DNA from: Halichoerus grypus
Lineage: Eukaryota; Chordata; Mammalia; Carnivora; Phocidae
Direction of reading: 5' to 3'
DNA: 64,000 bases
NCBI RefSeq assembly: GCF_964656455.1
Contig: NC_135724.1
Span: 13,229,414 to 13,293,413, forward strand
Shown here: in pieces, positions 1 through 11,289 of the stretch
Layout of the letters: each line of letters begins with the position of its first letter
Numbering within the stretch: the first letter of the stretch is position 1
The notes under the pieces: model-generated
Databases searched by the model: none
The model's input: the letters and a program-made list of their open reading frames with translations, nothing else
What the model was told of the DNA's origin: nothing
Position numbers and translations under genes: made by a program

Positions 1-2422
1 CCCTAGCCCAAGATTATAAAAATAGTGACTGTATTTTTTCTAAACATTTTAAAGTTAACTATAATTCTCTTGGAACTCATTTGTGGATATAGTGTGAGTT
101 TGAGTCTATTTTTTTCCCATATGAATAACCAGTTGTCCCAAACCATGTATTAAATAGTTCAGCCCTTTCCCACAGTCTTATAATGCTACCTCTGTCTCAT
201 CCCAAGTTCTGTTACATGGAGGGGCTCTCTCTATTGCTTTGGTGTAGTTATCTATATCTGCCCCAATCCTAATGTGTCTGAAATATAAGGCTTTAATTAA
301 TGTCTTAATATCTACTTGGACAGTGCCCACCTTATACCTTTTCAATATTGTCCTGGCTGTTTTTTTACCTTAATTCTTCTATGTGAATTTTTAAACCAGC
401 TTAAAATGTCCATGAAAATTCTTTCTGGGATTTTAATATGAATTACATTGAATTTATATATTAATTTAAAAGGAATTAATATTGATGTTGAATCTGCAAC
501 TCTATGAGTGTGATATATATCTCTGTTTATTTAGGTCTTATGACTTTCAGTGAAGTTTAATAATTTGCTTTAGATTTATTCCGAGGTTTGTCATAGTTTA
601 TTGCTATTGCTAATGGAATCTTTTAAAAACTACATTTTCTAATTGATTGTTGCTGATAAGGATGCCATGAGTGTTTGTATATTAATCTTGTCTCCAGTGT
701 TCTTGCCAAACTCTCTTATTACTTATAATTGTTTGTAGTTTCTTTTGGATTCTCTTATGTAGACAGTCTTATCATCTGCAAATAATGCTTCTTTTGTTTC
801 TCTGTTTTTAATCCTTATTTCCCTTACTCCTTGTTCTTGCTTTATTGCATCAGTTCTGTATCTCACACAATGATGAATGGAAGGGTGCTGGAGAAAGCAT
901 ATTTGTCTAGTTTCTGACTTTAAAGGAAATGTGTTCCTAAATTTTATTGTAGGTTCTTCATAGAAACTACTTCTTAATTAAAACTTCCTTCCGTTCTTGG
1001 TTGGCTAGGTATTTCATTGCATTTTAAAATTGTGAAGGGGCGTTAAATTTCATTAAATACTTTTTCTGCATCTATTGACATGATTATATAGTTTTTCCTT
1101 TTTAATCTGTAAGCGTGCTAAATAACATTAGTTAATGTTAAATCTTTCTTGAGCTTCTAGGATAAACCCTACTAAATCATCACAAATACACAAACCCACA
1201 TCACACATTAATCATGTGATAAATATGATATATGTGATACATCATATATGTCAGATTAAAAACATATTTTTTTAAAGAAATAGTATATATACACACACCA
1301 CACTGCTGGATATGTTTGCTGATATTTAGGATTTTTGCATTGATATTTTGAACTGAGATTGATTTACTGCTTTCCTTTTTTGTATTGTCAGTCTATTTCT
1401 AAAATCCAGCTCTAGACTGAACTTATAAAAATACATTCAGAAGCATTTGCTATTTCTCTATTTTTTGTGTGTCAATTTTGGTAACATACTTTTCTAGGAG
1501 ATTTTTTATTTCATCTGTTTTTAGATTTATTGCTTTAAAGCAGAGAACAGAATTCTCATACTTAAAAGAATAAATACTGTATTTAGAGTTATGGGTTTTT
1601 TTATGCCTAATAGTGTTTATTTCTGCCTTCTTTTATTTCTCTTATTCATTCTTGTTGAATATCTACCTATTTTATTAGTTTTTTCAAAAAAATCAACCTT
1701 TATTTTCTTCCTACTCTATATTGTTTCTTTGTTTTTACTTTATTGATTTGTTGTTATTATTATTATTGCCTTCCTATTACTTTATCCATTTGTGGAAAAA
1801 GAATTTTCTTCCATTGTCTTTATTTTATTGCTCTTTATCTTCTTAATTTTTTCTTGTTTTCTGATATTGCATTTAATGCTAAGCATTCCTTCTACTGAAA
1901 TCTAGGGTTTCAACTATTGTTCAGTCCTACATGTTTTGTTACTTTCATTTCTATTTCATATTAATAACTTAGTAGTGTGTTTTTGAAATTTCAAATGTAC
2001 TTGGGCTTGGTGGCTGTGGTTTTGTTATTGATTTCAACTTTTATTGTGTTTTGGTTGATGACTGTGGTCTGAATGTTAGCAGGTCTTTGAAATTTGTTGG
2101 GACTTGCTCTGTGGCCTAGAACCTGGTCAATTTTTGTAAACATTTCATGTGTATTCTTTATTAGGTGGAGGGTTCTCTTTCCATATCCATTAGATGAAGT
2201 TTTAATATACATTTTATAATCTTCTGTATTTTTTCTGCTTTATAGCTTGGTCTATTGATTTCGTGAGATGTGTGCTGAAATCTCTCACTATAATTTGAAT
2301 TGTTACATTCACAGAATTAACTCAGTTTTTGCTATATATATACTTGACACTGTACTGTTAGGTCTACAGCAGGCTTCCTGGTGAATATCCTTTTATCATT
2401 AAACGGCAACCTTCATTATCCG

Positions 2423-2435
2423 CCCCCCCCCCCCC
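2423..2435. repeat. Poly(C) tract, 13 nt
   Basis: A run of 13 C residues lies inside the old L1. It is prone to length error in assembly and sequencing. Confidence 0.9.
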
Positions 2436-2629
2436 AGCCCAGCAAATGCTCTTGGCTCTGAAGTCTATTTGATTGGATTCATTTATTCATTCAATTAAAA
2501 GAAATATTTATTGAATATTTATTATTTGTAGGGACGCTTACTTTTTGAATGCATTATTTTATGTGGATCCCTGCTGTAACAGTATGTTTTAGGCTTCTGT
2601 CCTGTAAACAGCTAGAGTTTTACAAAATT

Positions 2630-2847
2630 AAATCTGAAGATTTCTGTTGGGCGCCTGGGTGGCTCAGTTGGTTAAGCAACTGCTTTCGGCTCAGGTCATG
2701 ATCCTGGAGTCCCAGGATCGAGTCCCACATCAGGCTCCCTGCTCGGCGGGGAGTCTGCTTCCCCCTCTGCCCTTCCCCCCTCTCATGCTCTCTCTCTCTC
2801 TAATAAATAAATAAATAAATCTTAAAAAAAAAATCTGAAGATTTCTG
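2630..2847 (+). mobile_element. SINEC element 1 with TSD
   Basis: The body is 2647-2830: a tRNA-like head 'GGCGCCTGGGTGGCTCAG', a CT-rich middle and an AAATAAAT/A-rich tail. It is flanked by a perfect 17-bp target-site duplication AAATCTGAAGATTTCTG (2630-2646 and 2831-2847). The intact duplication marks an L1-mediated insertion into the older L1. Confidence 0.97.
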
Positions 2848-3019
2848 CCTTTTAATGGCTTTGTTTAAGCCATTTACATTTATTTTGATAAGTCATATAT
2901 TTGGAATTCAGTAGGAACCCAAATGTTTTCTATACGCCATGCTCCTTCTTTACTTACTTTTTCTTCCTATTCTGTCTTCTATTAGATGACTTGAGTTTTC
3001 CTGTTGATTTTGCTTTCCT

Positions 3020-3900
3020 TTCCCTGTGTCCACTCCTTGCTCCTTGTGCAGGGCTAGGCCCCCTGGCCCTGGCCACCACACTCAAAGTCTAGCCTGAATC
3101 CCAAGCCCAGGTGGATAGGTTCTGTGAAGACAGATGACCTATTCAGGAGTGATTTCCCCAAGAAGACTTCTGAGCTAGCAGCATTTGTAAAGGATCCAGC
3201 TCTCAGTGAAGCTAACCTGAGCAATCTAAAGGCCCCTTTGGATATTCTGTGCTTGATCCCATGAAGGGGAAAGAGAAGGAAGAGCAGAAGAAACTGCAGG
3301 AGAAGGAAGAAATGCATTAAAAGATGAAAGGGCAAGCTGAAGGCCAAGGTTTTCCCAGTAGTCCAGTGAATGGCAAGATCATGATCCTCTTATAGCACCT
3401 GACACCTGGGAATGAGGATGTCACTGAGCAGTCAGCCTGGTCCTTATCTGGCTACAGCTGCAGATACCTCAGATTGAGGAGAGGATCCGTCTTGGAGTGG
3501 CTGTCCAGCAGCAGGTGTGTGAGCTGATGACCACCCTTCACCCCGAGCTGGAAGCCTCCCACACTCCAGTCTCCAAGGATTCCTCTGAATGGGGCAATGT
3601 AGCCAAGCAGTCCCATGGATGCAATGATCCACAGCTGGTGTACGAGCTGGATGAGGCAGAGTCGTGGGACTTTGGCGGGTGGTCATGGAGATCCACCATG
3701 TTCAAGAAGCTCAAGAAGCCCAGGGAAGAAACAAAAGGAATGATGGATTCAGAGCCCTGCCTTTCATTATGTGATGAGCCCAGCAGATACATTCCTGCCT
3801 CTAACTGGAGCTCCAGACTTTCCCCACCTTCCTCCTCTTGAGGTTTCTCCCTTCACCTTGTGTCCCAGGCACAATAAATATGGTTATACCATTAAAAAAA
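3020..3900 (+). pseudogene. PSME1: Processed pseudogene of PSME1 (PA28 alpha)
   Basis: PSME1 encodes the alpha subunit of the 11S/PA28 proteasome activator ring. This intronless copy keeps recognisable segments in order: FPKKTSELAAFVKDPALSE and EANLSNLKAPLDI near 3155-3245, a Lys/Glu-rich linker near 3255-3320, WLQLQIP near 3455, GVAVQQQV near 3497, VYELDEAE near 3640, and FKKLKKP..ETKGM near 3700-3745. The start codon position reads CTG (3069-3071), an early Gln codon is now TAG (3090-3092), and several indels and stops follow, so no full protein can be made. The copy continues into the 3' UTR with AATAAA (3873-3878) and a short A tract (3893-3900), the marks of retroposition. It lies inside an antisense L1. 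The upstream boundary is approximate and I see no convincing target-site duplication. Identification is from remembered PSME1 sequence. Confidence 0.93.
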
Positions 3901-4930
3901 GGATTGCTGTTTTCCTCTTGATTCGTAACGTAGGTGATTTGTTCCGTTATTTTAGCTGTTACCCTTAAACCTTAAAAATTGTATTTAACAGAGTCTAAAA
4001 TTAAAGTTTATCTGTATCTCTGCTTCCAAAACAATGTAACAGACTCCTTAGAACATTTTTATGAAGCTTTCTCTCTCGTATTCTGATATGACACCATTGG
4101 ATATTTTATCATCTATATTTTGTTTCTTTTTGTCCCCAACCAATTTTTTTTTACAAATCTACTTTTCAAAATTTATCAAAACATATGCCGTTTTATTTAC
4201 ACTGTAGTTAAGAGCATGTGATCTAAAAGCAAACTGCCTGAATTTGAATCCCAATTTTATTTAAGTCACTTAGAATGGTGTCTGGTATGCAGTAAAGTAC
4301 AGAGTAAGCCCTCAGTAAATGTTACTGATGTTGCTTCTTGGATTCTGTTCATCCTTTCTCAGTTCAAATACTTCTTACTAAAGTACACCTTGGAGTAGTT
4401 ATTACATCAAGGATTTGAGAATATTAAACTATCTCAGTCTCTATCTGAAAATATCTTTAATTTACCCTCAGTCTTGAATAATGATTTTTTAGGTATAGAA
4501 TTCTATGTAGATATGTTTCCTCAGCATTTGAAATTATTACTTCTTTGCCTTCCAGCACCTATCATTGATGAGATGAAGTTGTTGCTAGTCTGTCGTTTGC
4601 TTAGCTGTGTCTATTTTTTTCTCTCTAATTGCTTTACAGGTTTTTTTTTTCTTTTGGTTCTTGTCTTTGATGATCTGCAGTTTCACCACAATCCCGTCTG
4701 GGATTCAATATGCTTGTTAAATCTAAGGATTTCTAATATTCATCAATTCTGAAAAATTCTGTCATAATCTCTGAATGTTGTCTCTCCCCAGTTGTTTGTT
4801 ACAGCTTCCCTAGCCTGCTGTTACATGTATGTTAGACCTTGGTATTCTCTTCCTCATGTCTCTTAACCATTTTTTTTGTATTTCCCAATCTCTGTTTTCC
4901 TGTGGTTGATTTTTTTCTTAATCCCCTACC
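3901..4930 (-). mobile_element. Ancient L1, continuation toward its 5' end
   Basis: The T-rich sequence after the retrocopy continues the antisense L1. The stretch 4400-4760 (tagaattct..., cagcatttgaa..., ccttccagc) resembles the region upstream of ORF2 in old L1 elements. It is interrupted by a MIR near 4195-4335. No coding capacity remains. Confidence 0.6.
4195..4335 (+). mobile_element. MIR fragment
   Basis: The tRNA-derived start 'GTTAAGAGCA', the central 'CTGCCTGAATTTGAATCCCA', and the 3' part 'TAAGCCCTCAGTAAATGTTA' follow the MIR consensus, with an internal deletion between them. It sits between two parts of the antisense L1. Confidence 0.8.
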
Positions 4931-5560
4931 CTTTCCATTCCTGTCCTCCTAAGGTAAGCAATGTAAACATCTGGCATGCATCCTTCCACACATTTCTTGA
5001 CGCTCATATAAACACATGGCACATATATATCCATATAAATTAAATAACAGTGTTTTGGTTTTGTTTGCAAAAAAATCCAGTCATACCATATGCATTACTT
5101 CACAACCAATCTTGCTCTTTTAGTAACATACTCAGGATGTCCTTCCAGATAAATAGATACAAATTTAACCAGTTGTTAAAAATAGCTAATTAAATTCTAA
5201 GGTATGGCTGTTATGTGATTTATTGAGCTGTTCCACACTATTGGTGAACACAAGTTATTTTCAGTTTTATGTCTCCATAAACATTGTAGACAAAAACATC
5301 CTTGTACATAATTACTTATGTGCTGTTTCCTTAATTTCTATGGGAACAAATTCTACCCTACCCTGCTTTGCCCAGTCCCCTTCCTAAAGAACATCACTTT
5401 CTATATTTTAGCTTTTTCTTCTGATATATATATATATATCGCCACATGCCTAAGTTATGTATATACTTTCTTTAATTTTATCAATTTTCTTCATAATACC
5501 ATAACTTTATTCTAGTAAATAAAGACCTAGCTTTTTTACATAACTGTATCCACAGCTTAC
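4931..5560 (-). mobile_element. Ancient L1 3'-end-like sequence (antisense)
   Basis: AT-rich sequence with phrases typical of the reverse complement of old L1 3' ends, such as the tatggctgttatgtg and tgtctccataaacattgta areas near 5200-5300. A short (TA)n at 5424-5439 lies inside. It is probably a separate element from the L1 to its left. Confidence 0.5.
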
Positions 5561-6330
5561 CCTCCGCTTTCTCCCAGTATAATTATATGCAGTGTTTTAT
5601 TAAATCAAGTGTTAGTGTTTTCCCTATTTTGCCTATGTAAATAACATTATCAGCAGAACTTTTTATTTTCATGAAGTTAATATCTGTCTTGTTTTTTTCA
5701 TTTCCTTAGTGTTCTTCATACCTATTGCAGATTTTCCCTATATCTTGCATAGCCTCACAAGTACATTTTGCCACAAGGCTGATGACATCAGTAATCTGTT
5801 GGTTCCACTTATTTTCTTGGTGACATCCTTTCTGCAGACTTCCATTTTCCTTTTATCTGAACTTTTCTCTGTGCCTGCTGTACACCTATCATGCTGGGAT
5901 ATCTCTTGTTATTCTAGAACCTTCCATTGCCTTTCTTCTGAGTTGGATCCCCTTTGCTGATTTACTTCATTGCTTGAGGGAGCACACCCTCCAGCAGGAT
6001 ATCAGAATCAAAACCTAGTGCAGGGCAGTGGCCCTCAGTATGTCTTTCTCTTGATTCACCTGGCCCAGTTGGATGGATTGCTCTCTATGCCTGGGGTCCA
6101 GCTGTCTGCTCCCTTCACCCCATGATCCCTCTATACCTTAGTCTTAATGTGGGATTGCATAAAATTCCCTCTTTTTTCCACTTACTCATTTTAGTGTTTC
6201 CCAGCCTGCATAACCTATCAAAAATGGACCCACAAAAGATATATATCCACATTTTGAATGTCTCTAAAGGTCTTTATTCTCTCTTCTCACTTGATGCCTT
6301 GTCCGTCTTGCACAAGGAAATCTAAGTCAA

Positions 6331-6552
6331 AAATAAATTTTCTTGGGGCGCCTGGGTGGCTCAGTCGTTAAGCGTCTGCCTTCGGCTCAGGTCATGATCC
6401 CAGGGTCCTGGGATCGAGCCCCGCATCGGGCTCCCTGCTCGGTGGGAGGCCTGCTTCTCCCTCTCCCACTCCCCCTGCTTGTGTTCCCTCTCTCGCTGTG
6501 TCTCTCTCTGTCAAATAAATAAATAAAATCTTTAAAAAAATTTTTTCTTCTG
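6331..6552 (+). mobile_element. SINEC element 2
   Basis: The body is 6345-6540 and is a near-consensus arctoid copy, with head 'GGGGCGCCTGGGTGGCTCAG', middle 'CACTCCCCCTGCTTGTGTTC' and tail 'AAATAAATAAATAAAATC'. Flanking AAATTTTCTT-like repeats are imperfect because both sides are T-rich, so the duplication is only probable. Confidence 0.95.
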
Positions 6553-7014
6553 AAGTTTGAAGATGTTGCTCTTATGTATGCTAACTCCCAGTGTTGTGGT
6601 TAGACTAAACCCATTCTCATTCTTGATGCGTTGTACCTGATTTTTTTTTTTTCTTTTTCCCTAGAACTCATAGAATCTTGCCTTTTCCCCAGGATTCTAA
6701 ATTTCACAGTAATTTTCCTCTTCATGAATCTGTTTTCACTTATTGTACTGAGCACTCAGTGTGTTCTTTCAATATGCTGATATTTGCTTCTCTCTATTAG
6801 CTCCATTTTTCTTTCCAGAACTCCTATTATTTGTGTGTTGTACTTTCTAGGCCAGTCCTCTGATTTTCTCACATTTTCTTTCCTGTTTTCTGTTTCTTTA
6901 TCATTTTGCTCTTTTGGGGGCAATTTCTTAAACTTCAATTTCCAACCTGTCAATTGGGTTTTCTTTTTTGTTATTGTTTTAAATTTCCTCTTTTCATCTA
7001 TAAATAGTTGGGGG

Positions 7015-7020
<6 letters not shown>

Positions 7021-7047
<27 letters not shown>

Positions 7048-7048
7048 A
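7021..7048. repeat. (GT)n followed by poly(T)
   Basis: A short GT run followed by about 15 T lies within the old L1. Confidence 0.85.
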
Positions 7049-8103
7049 GCATTCTGTTCTGTTTTCATGTGTGTGACATTCTCTTAGCTTTCTGAGAAAA
7101 AAAAATGTATTCTCTTTTGAAATTTTCTTTTTCCTTCATGATCTCTGTTTCCTCCCCATCACCTTTTCCTCTTTGTCTGTTTTGAACTCTGTTTTTCATG
7201 TAGACGCTCTCCTTGCATGTCTGGTAATCCTTGGCTGTCTGCCTTTATTCAAGAATGAAGAACTAATAAGCTTATTAGAAGCCCTGAGGATGTGTGAGGG
7301 GCTGGCTGACTTTGAGCATCCCTCTAGAATAATATGTTTATGCCATTTGCTGGGGAACTCCTAAAGTCAACCCCTAAAGATGGGGAATATCGGGGATAGT
7401 CAGAATCTCCAGAAAACACTCTTCCAAACTCTCACATGGAGGGTAAAGATCTTCCTGTGAGAGCTGAGAGCTTCAGGGAGGAATAGACTGGAGGGGTCAG
7501 CATTCAGAATATGACTTTCTGTTTTGCTGATGGACGGCATCCCACAATCCAGGAATCTTCTCTCCAGAGACAAACCTCCAGTTTTACCCATTGGGATAGA
7601 GGCTGCTGCCCAGTAGGATGGAGTTGAGGGGGGGAACCTGAGATCTGGAAATATAATTGGTTCTTAAAAATCTTTCATTCCATTCTCCTTATTTTAGTCA
7701 CCTCTCTCCTCTTCTCCCTCCCCAGTTCCAGACATAACTAGCGCTATCTGTTCCTGGACTTCTGGAGCGTCTGCTGTTTGGCTCCTAACGTTCCCTATTC
7801 CTGGTTTAGAATTCAGCATCCTTTGATCTGCTAGTTCTATTGCTGTTTGTCCATCTGTTTTCCATCTTCCAAAATCTTGTTACTATTATCTCTTCACCTG
7901 TTCTCCTTACCCTTGTGGGTTTATGTCTTTTAAATAGTTGTTTTCCCTAGTTTTAGTGAGGATTCATGTGAGACCAACATTAGACATGTGTGTTCAATTC
8001 TCCATTTTTATTTAGAAGTCCTTTGTTACATTTTAGCTGATTCCCTCAAATCTATTCGTCTAGTTCACTAGTTCTATATTTGTGTTATTCTACTATCTAA
8101 CTT

Positions 8104-8397
8104 TTCCACTGAGTTACTTTTTTTATTAACATATAATGTATTATTTGTTTCAGGGGTACAGATCTGTGATTCATCAGTCTTATACAATTCGCAGTGCACC
8201 ATAGCACATACCCTCCCCAATGTCCATCACCCAGCCACCCCATCCCTCCCAACCCCCTCCCCTCCAGCAACCCTCAGTTTGTTTCCTGAGTTTAAGAGTC
8301 TCTTATGGTTTGTCTCCCTCTCTGATTTCATCCTGTTTGATTTTTCCTTCCCTTCCCCTATGATCATCTGTCTTGTTTCTCAAATTCCACTGAGTTA
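8104..8397 (-). mobile_element. 5'-truncated young L1 3' end with TSD
   Basis: The insert 8117-8384 starts with a poly(T) (the L1 tail read from the other strand). It carries the carnivoran L1 3' UTR text 'GGGGTACAGATCTGTGATTC', 'ACCATAGCACATACCCTCCC' and 'AACCCTCAGTTTGTTTCCTG'. A perfect 13-bp duplication TTCCACTGAGTTA flanks it (8104-8116 and 8385-8397). It is about 268 bp long, so it holds no ORF2 and cannot move. Confidence 0.92.
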
Positions 8398-8627
8398 TTT
8401 TTAAGAGTTTTATTTTTTTATTGTATTTTGCTTTGTTTTTTTCAGATCTGCCTATTTTCTATTCCATTTACTCTTATTTCATTCTGGTTTTTAGTCTTTC
8501 TTATACCACTTTAGTAATTGTAAGCAATCTTATTTTGTAATCCATTTCAGATTCTAGTATTTTTCCAGTTCTTAGGATTTTAGTTTTTCAAAATTTCCCT
8601 TTATGACTATCCCTCATGGTAGTTTAT

Positions 8628-8631
<4 letters not shown>

Positions 8632-8663
<32 letters not shown>
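8632..8663. repeat. (GT)n microsatellite
   Basis: An uninterrupted GT run of about 32 nt; likely length-polymorphic. Confidence 0.97.
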
Positions 8664-8666
<3 letters not shown>

Positions 8667-9182
8667 GGCAAGTTCATCTCACACAGATTTCTTTTCTATG
8701 GGAATCTTGAGTCCTGAGTTGTGACATTGTCCCTACATGGTGGCCACATACTTGTTTTTGTCTGGTGATCTAAGGAATTTCGGTGGTCCTAGAATTGTGT
8801 GTATGTTCATTTCTCGTCATGGGACTCCTACACCTAGATGTATAGATAGTGTAAATTCTGATCCTACAACTGAATATGGTTCATGTTTAGGGCTTTGATT
8901 TTGTCAAGGGGTCCTAAGTTCTGAATATAAGGCAATTATCTGCCCTTTATCTTTGGCCTAAAGGGCAGAGTGCTTTTAGTTTCTTTTTCATGGATAAGGT
9001 GACTTGTTAAGGCTTTGAGATTTATGAACGGGGCTCAGTTCTGGCCCCCCTGCCTCATACAGAACCAAGACCATGCCCCTTCATGAGCATTAGAATCTAA
9101 TCATGATCCCCAGATTTCTAGGAGCATTTGTGTAAATCTGAAACTCTCTTTGGGTATCATGGAGTCAACTTTTTGTTAAAGC

Positions 9183-9396
9183 TCTGGTTTCAATTTTTTT
9201 TTTTTTAAGATTTTATTTATTTAAGAGAGACAGAGAGGGAGAGAGAGAGAGAGAGGAGCAGAGGGAGAGGGACAAGCAGGCTCTGCACTGAGCATGGAGC
9301 CCAATGTAGGGCTGGATCCCACAACCCTGAGATCAAATCAAGAGTTGGACGCTGGGCTGACTGAGCCACCCAGGTACCCCTCTGGTTTCAATTTTT
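9183..9396 (-). mobile_element. SINEC element 3 with TSD
   Basis: The body is 9199-9380, reversed: poly(T) and ATTTATTT first, then GA-rich middle, then GAGCCACCCAGG. The duplication TCTGGTTTCAATTTTT is perfect (9183-9198 and 9381-9396). The head is diverged ('GGTACCCC'), so this is an older copy. Confidence 0.96.
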
Positions 9397-9639
9397 ATCT
9401 TCATTCCTGTATCCTGTGCTTCTTTCCCTTCCTTCCTTTTTTTCCTAGCTCAGCTCTGTGATGTTTTATTGAGAATTTCACATCTTTGTAGTGGGAAGAG
9501 ACCCACAGGATTAGCCCAATGTTTGCCATTTTGCTGAAATTAACATTCACATCTGCTATTGAGCTAAACCTAGAACATACTAAACAAAAGCTAGAGTCAA
9601 ATGTAGAGGGTCATGGATTGCCAGAGATCGAAATGTTCT

Positions 9640-9800
9640 TAGAGACTACTTCATCCAACCCTAGCATTTTATTTAAGGAAACTTGGGCCCAAAACTAATG
9701 AAACCACTTGCCCACAGACACTTGGCCAGTTAGTGAAAAGGCCGGGGATAGAGCTCAAAGGGTGGCCACTTTTTTGCTCACCACATCATAGGGAGGAGCA
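9640..9800 (-). mobile_element. MIR fragment
   Basis: Reads as reverse MIR: a degraded 'GGAAACTTGGGCCCA', then 'CCACTTGCCCACAGACACTT', then a degraded tail. Confidence 0.6.
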
Positions 9801-9829
9801 CTGTCATCTAGCAGCTAGCACTTGTCTGG

Positions 9830-9990
9830 TTTCAGGACACCTCAATCTGATGATTGTGACTTAAATCACTGTAAGATTTTGGGAAAGCCACATAGACCCT
9901 TGTGTTTCTCTTGTCTTGTTTTTATCTTCTGGAATGGAAAGTAATAATGCTTGTAGGATCACTTAAGTCATTTATTCCTATCCCAATTTT
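9830..9990 (+). mobile_element. Probable MIR fragment
   Basis: The order 'CACTGTAAGATTTTGGGAAA', 'TCTTCTGGAATGGAAAGTAA', 'GTAGGATCACTTAAGT' follows the 3' half of MIR with many changes. Confidence 0.4.
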
Positions 9991-10059
9991 GTTTTCTACT
10001 TTTATTTTTTCAGAGAACAATATCTTTTTCTCTCCTTTTTTCTTTTTCTTTCCTTTGGG

Positions 10060-10270
10060 CCCCAGTTCAGGTTTCCATCATCTTCTAGAAACCTTCCCTG
10101 AAGTCTGAAGCCCAGAGAGGGTTTTTCTCTTCTCTGACTCCTTTTAAAATTACCATTTGAACTTCACAATTGGTACCATATTATGAATATTTCTGACCAT
10201 GCTTAATTACTGGATATGTATGTACTTTCCCCAACTAAGTTGTAATGGCTAGTTTGTAGAAATCACACTT
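10060..10270 (+). mobile_element. Probable L2 3' fragment
   Basis: The stretch resembles the L2 3' region: 'CTAGAAACCTTCCCTGAAGT', and later 'TGTACTTTCCCCAACTAAGT'. Confidence 0.4.
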
Positions 10271-10349
10271 ATGCATCTTTACCATTTCCCAAAGTGGTTT
10301 TCTTGATTAATTGATGAGGAAACAACTTAGAGGAAATAGGAAAAACTGA

Positions 10350-10460
10350 GATAGAGCCTTCCTTTATGTCAGGAAGCCTGGATTCTGCCCCTTTTCTCAG
10401 CATCAGCTCCCTGTATTTGAGCAAAGTGTCTTCCCTTGTACAGACAGGCCATGGAAGTCC
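10350..10460 (+). mobile_element. Probable MIR fragment
   Basis: 'CAGGAAGCCTGGATTCTGCC' and 'TTGAGCAAAGTGTCTTCCCT' fit the central MIR region. Confidence 0.35.
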
Positions 10461-10479
10461 AACAGTACACTCATAATAG

Positions 10480-10612
10480 AGTGGTCATGTAATTTATCAT
10501 TCAAACTGCGACAGTTATGAGAGTAAGGGGGGCACTATGAATAATTTTACAAGGACACAACAGGTGTAAAGCAGGATGCTCCCTGACAAGCTGAGACGTA
10601 TGGTCACCTTAT
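10480..10612 (+). mobile_element. Ancient interspersed repeat, class uncertain
   Basis: The string from 'ACTGCGACAGTTATGAGAGT' through 'TGAGACGTATGGTCACCTTA' matches a recurrent mammalian repeat that I recognise by text but cannot name. A weak reverse match lies near 30525-30600. Confidence 0.4.
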
Positions 10613-10614
10613 GT

Positions 10615-11285
10615 CATAGATCACCTTGCGCTCTTCAGAAAAATTTGCACAGCTGTTATCAAAATACCAGTCTTCAAACCCAAAATTATCATCCCTTATT
10701 AAACTTTTCGTCTATTAGCACAACTTCATAGGCAATAAAATTTTTAGTTTTCCCAGACCTTCATGTTTTCTCAGCTACTTTCATGGCTTTAAATGCTCAT
10801 TATAACTAAAGTTAACATAAATTATGGGGTTTGAGACTCAGTACTGCTAAGAGATGAATGCCTTTGTTTTCCATATCAATCCACTCTCTGTCCTGGAAGG
10901 AAGGAACACCCCTGATTTCTGGAGTCGTGAGCCTTCTTGGGTGCTCTTTGAAGCATTATCTTACCTCTGCTATATCCAGTGATGGAGGGAAGTGCTGTGA
11001 ATGATTGCTGATCCACAAGAGTGGATACATCTTCAAATAATGGTGTGTTTGGTGGCTTAGCATAGTAGGTGATGCATTAAAACGACGCATTATAAAAGCA
11101 CCATGGCTCACTAGCTAGCTTGCTTCTACAGCTCCTGCTGTAGTTCTCTGTACGTAGTAGGTCCTTCATAAAGGTTTGTGAGCTTGAAATTCTGAGAAAC
11201 ACTTGGAAGACAGCGGTAGCTAAGTACACTCACTTACCAGTGCTAGTAACTTCATTACTGCCTGTGCTTAGGGAGTACTGGCACG
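10615..11285. other. Unassigned AT-rich stretch
   Basis: No repeat or gene recognised. A TATAAAAG string lies at 11091-11098 but there is no accompanying start region or frame to support a promoter. Confidence 0.5.
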
Positions 11286-11289
11286 GCTG

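Larger units (their letters stand above)
1..3015 (-). mobile_element. Ancient L1 LINE, ORF2 region (antisense)
   Basis: The plus strand is T-rich and reads like the reverse complement of a decayed L1 ORF2. On the minus strand, 785 down to 762 encodes LFADDKTV, a remnant of the L1 reverse-transcriptase FADD/YADD catalytic motif. The stretch 2060-2500 resembles the endonuclease half of ORF2, so the order on the strand is right for one element. Stops and indels are everywhere and no long frame survives, so it is dead. It is broken by a SINEC at 2647 and by the PSME1 retrocopy, and similar sequence resumes after 3900. The L1M (old mammalian) class is inferred from divergence. Confidence 0.75.
5561..9530 (-). 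mobile_element. Ancient L1 5'-end region (antisense), interrupted
   Basis: A long T-rich stretch matches the reverse complement of the 5' UTR/ORF1 side of old L1 elements. The clearest parts are near 5970-6000 (GAGGGAGCACACCCTCCAGC), 6790-6860 (CCAGAACTCCTATTATTTGT), 7215-7245 (GGTAATCCTTGGCTGTCTGC), and the end near 9520 (GTTTGCCATTTTGCTG). It is split by SINECs at 6345 and 9199 and by a young L1 3' end at 8117-8384. No ORF1 frame survives. The position of its 5' end near 9530 is inferred. Confidence 0.65.

Noticed and set aside
2647..2830. tRNA-like heads of the SINECs as tRNA genes
   Set aside because: They are the tRNA-Lys-derived part of SINEs: no cloverleaf of functional quality, fused to CT-rich and A-rich tails, with TSDs.
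11091..11098. TATAAAAG as a promoter
   Set aside because: A single TATA string in AT-rich DNA with no start-site or exon support.
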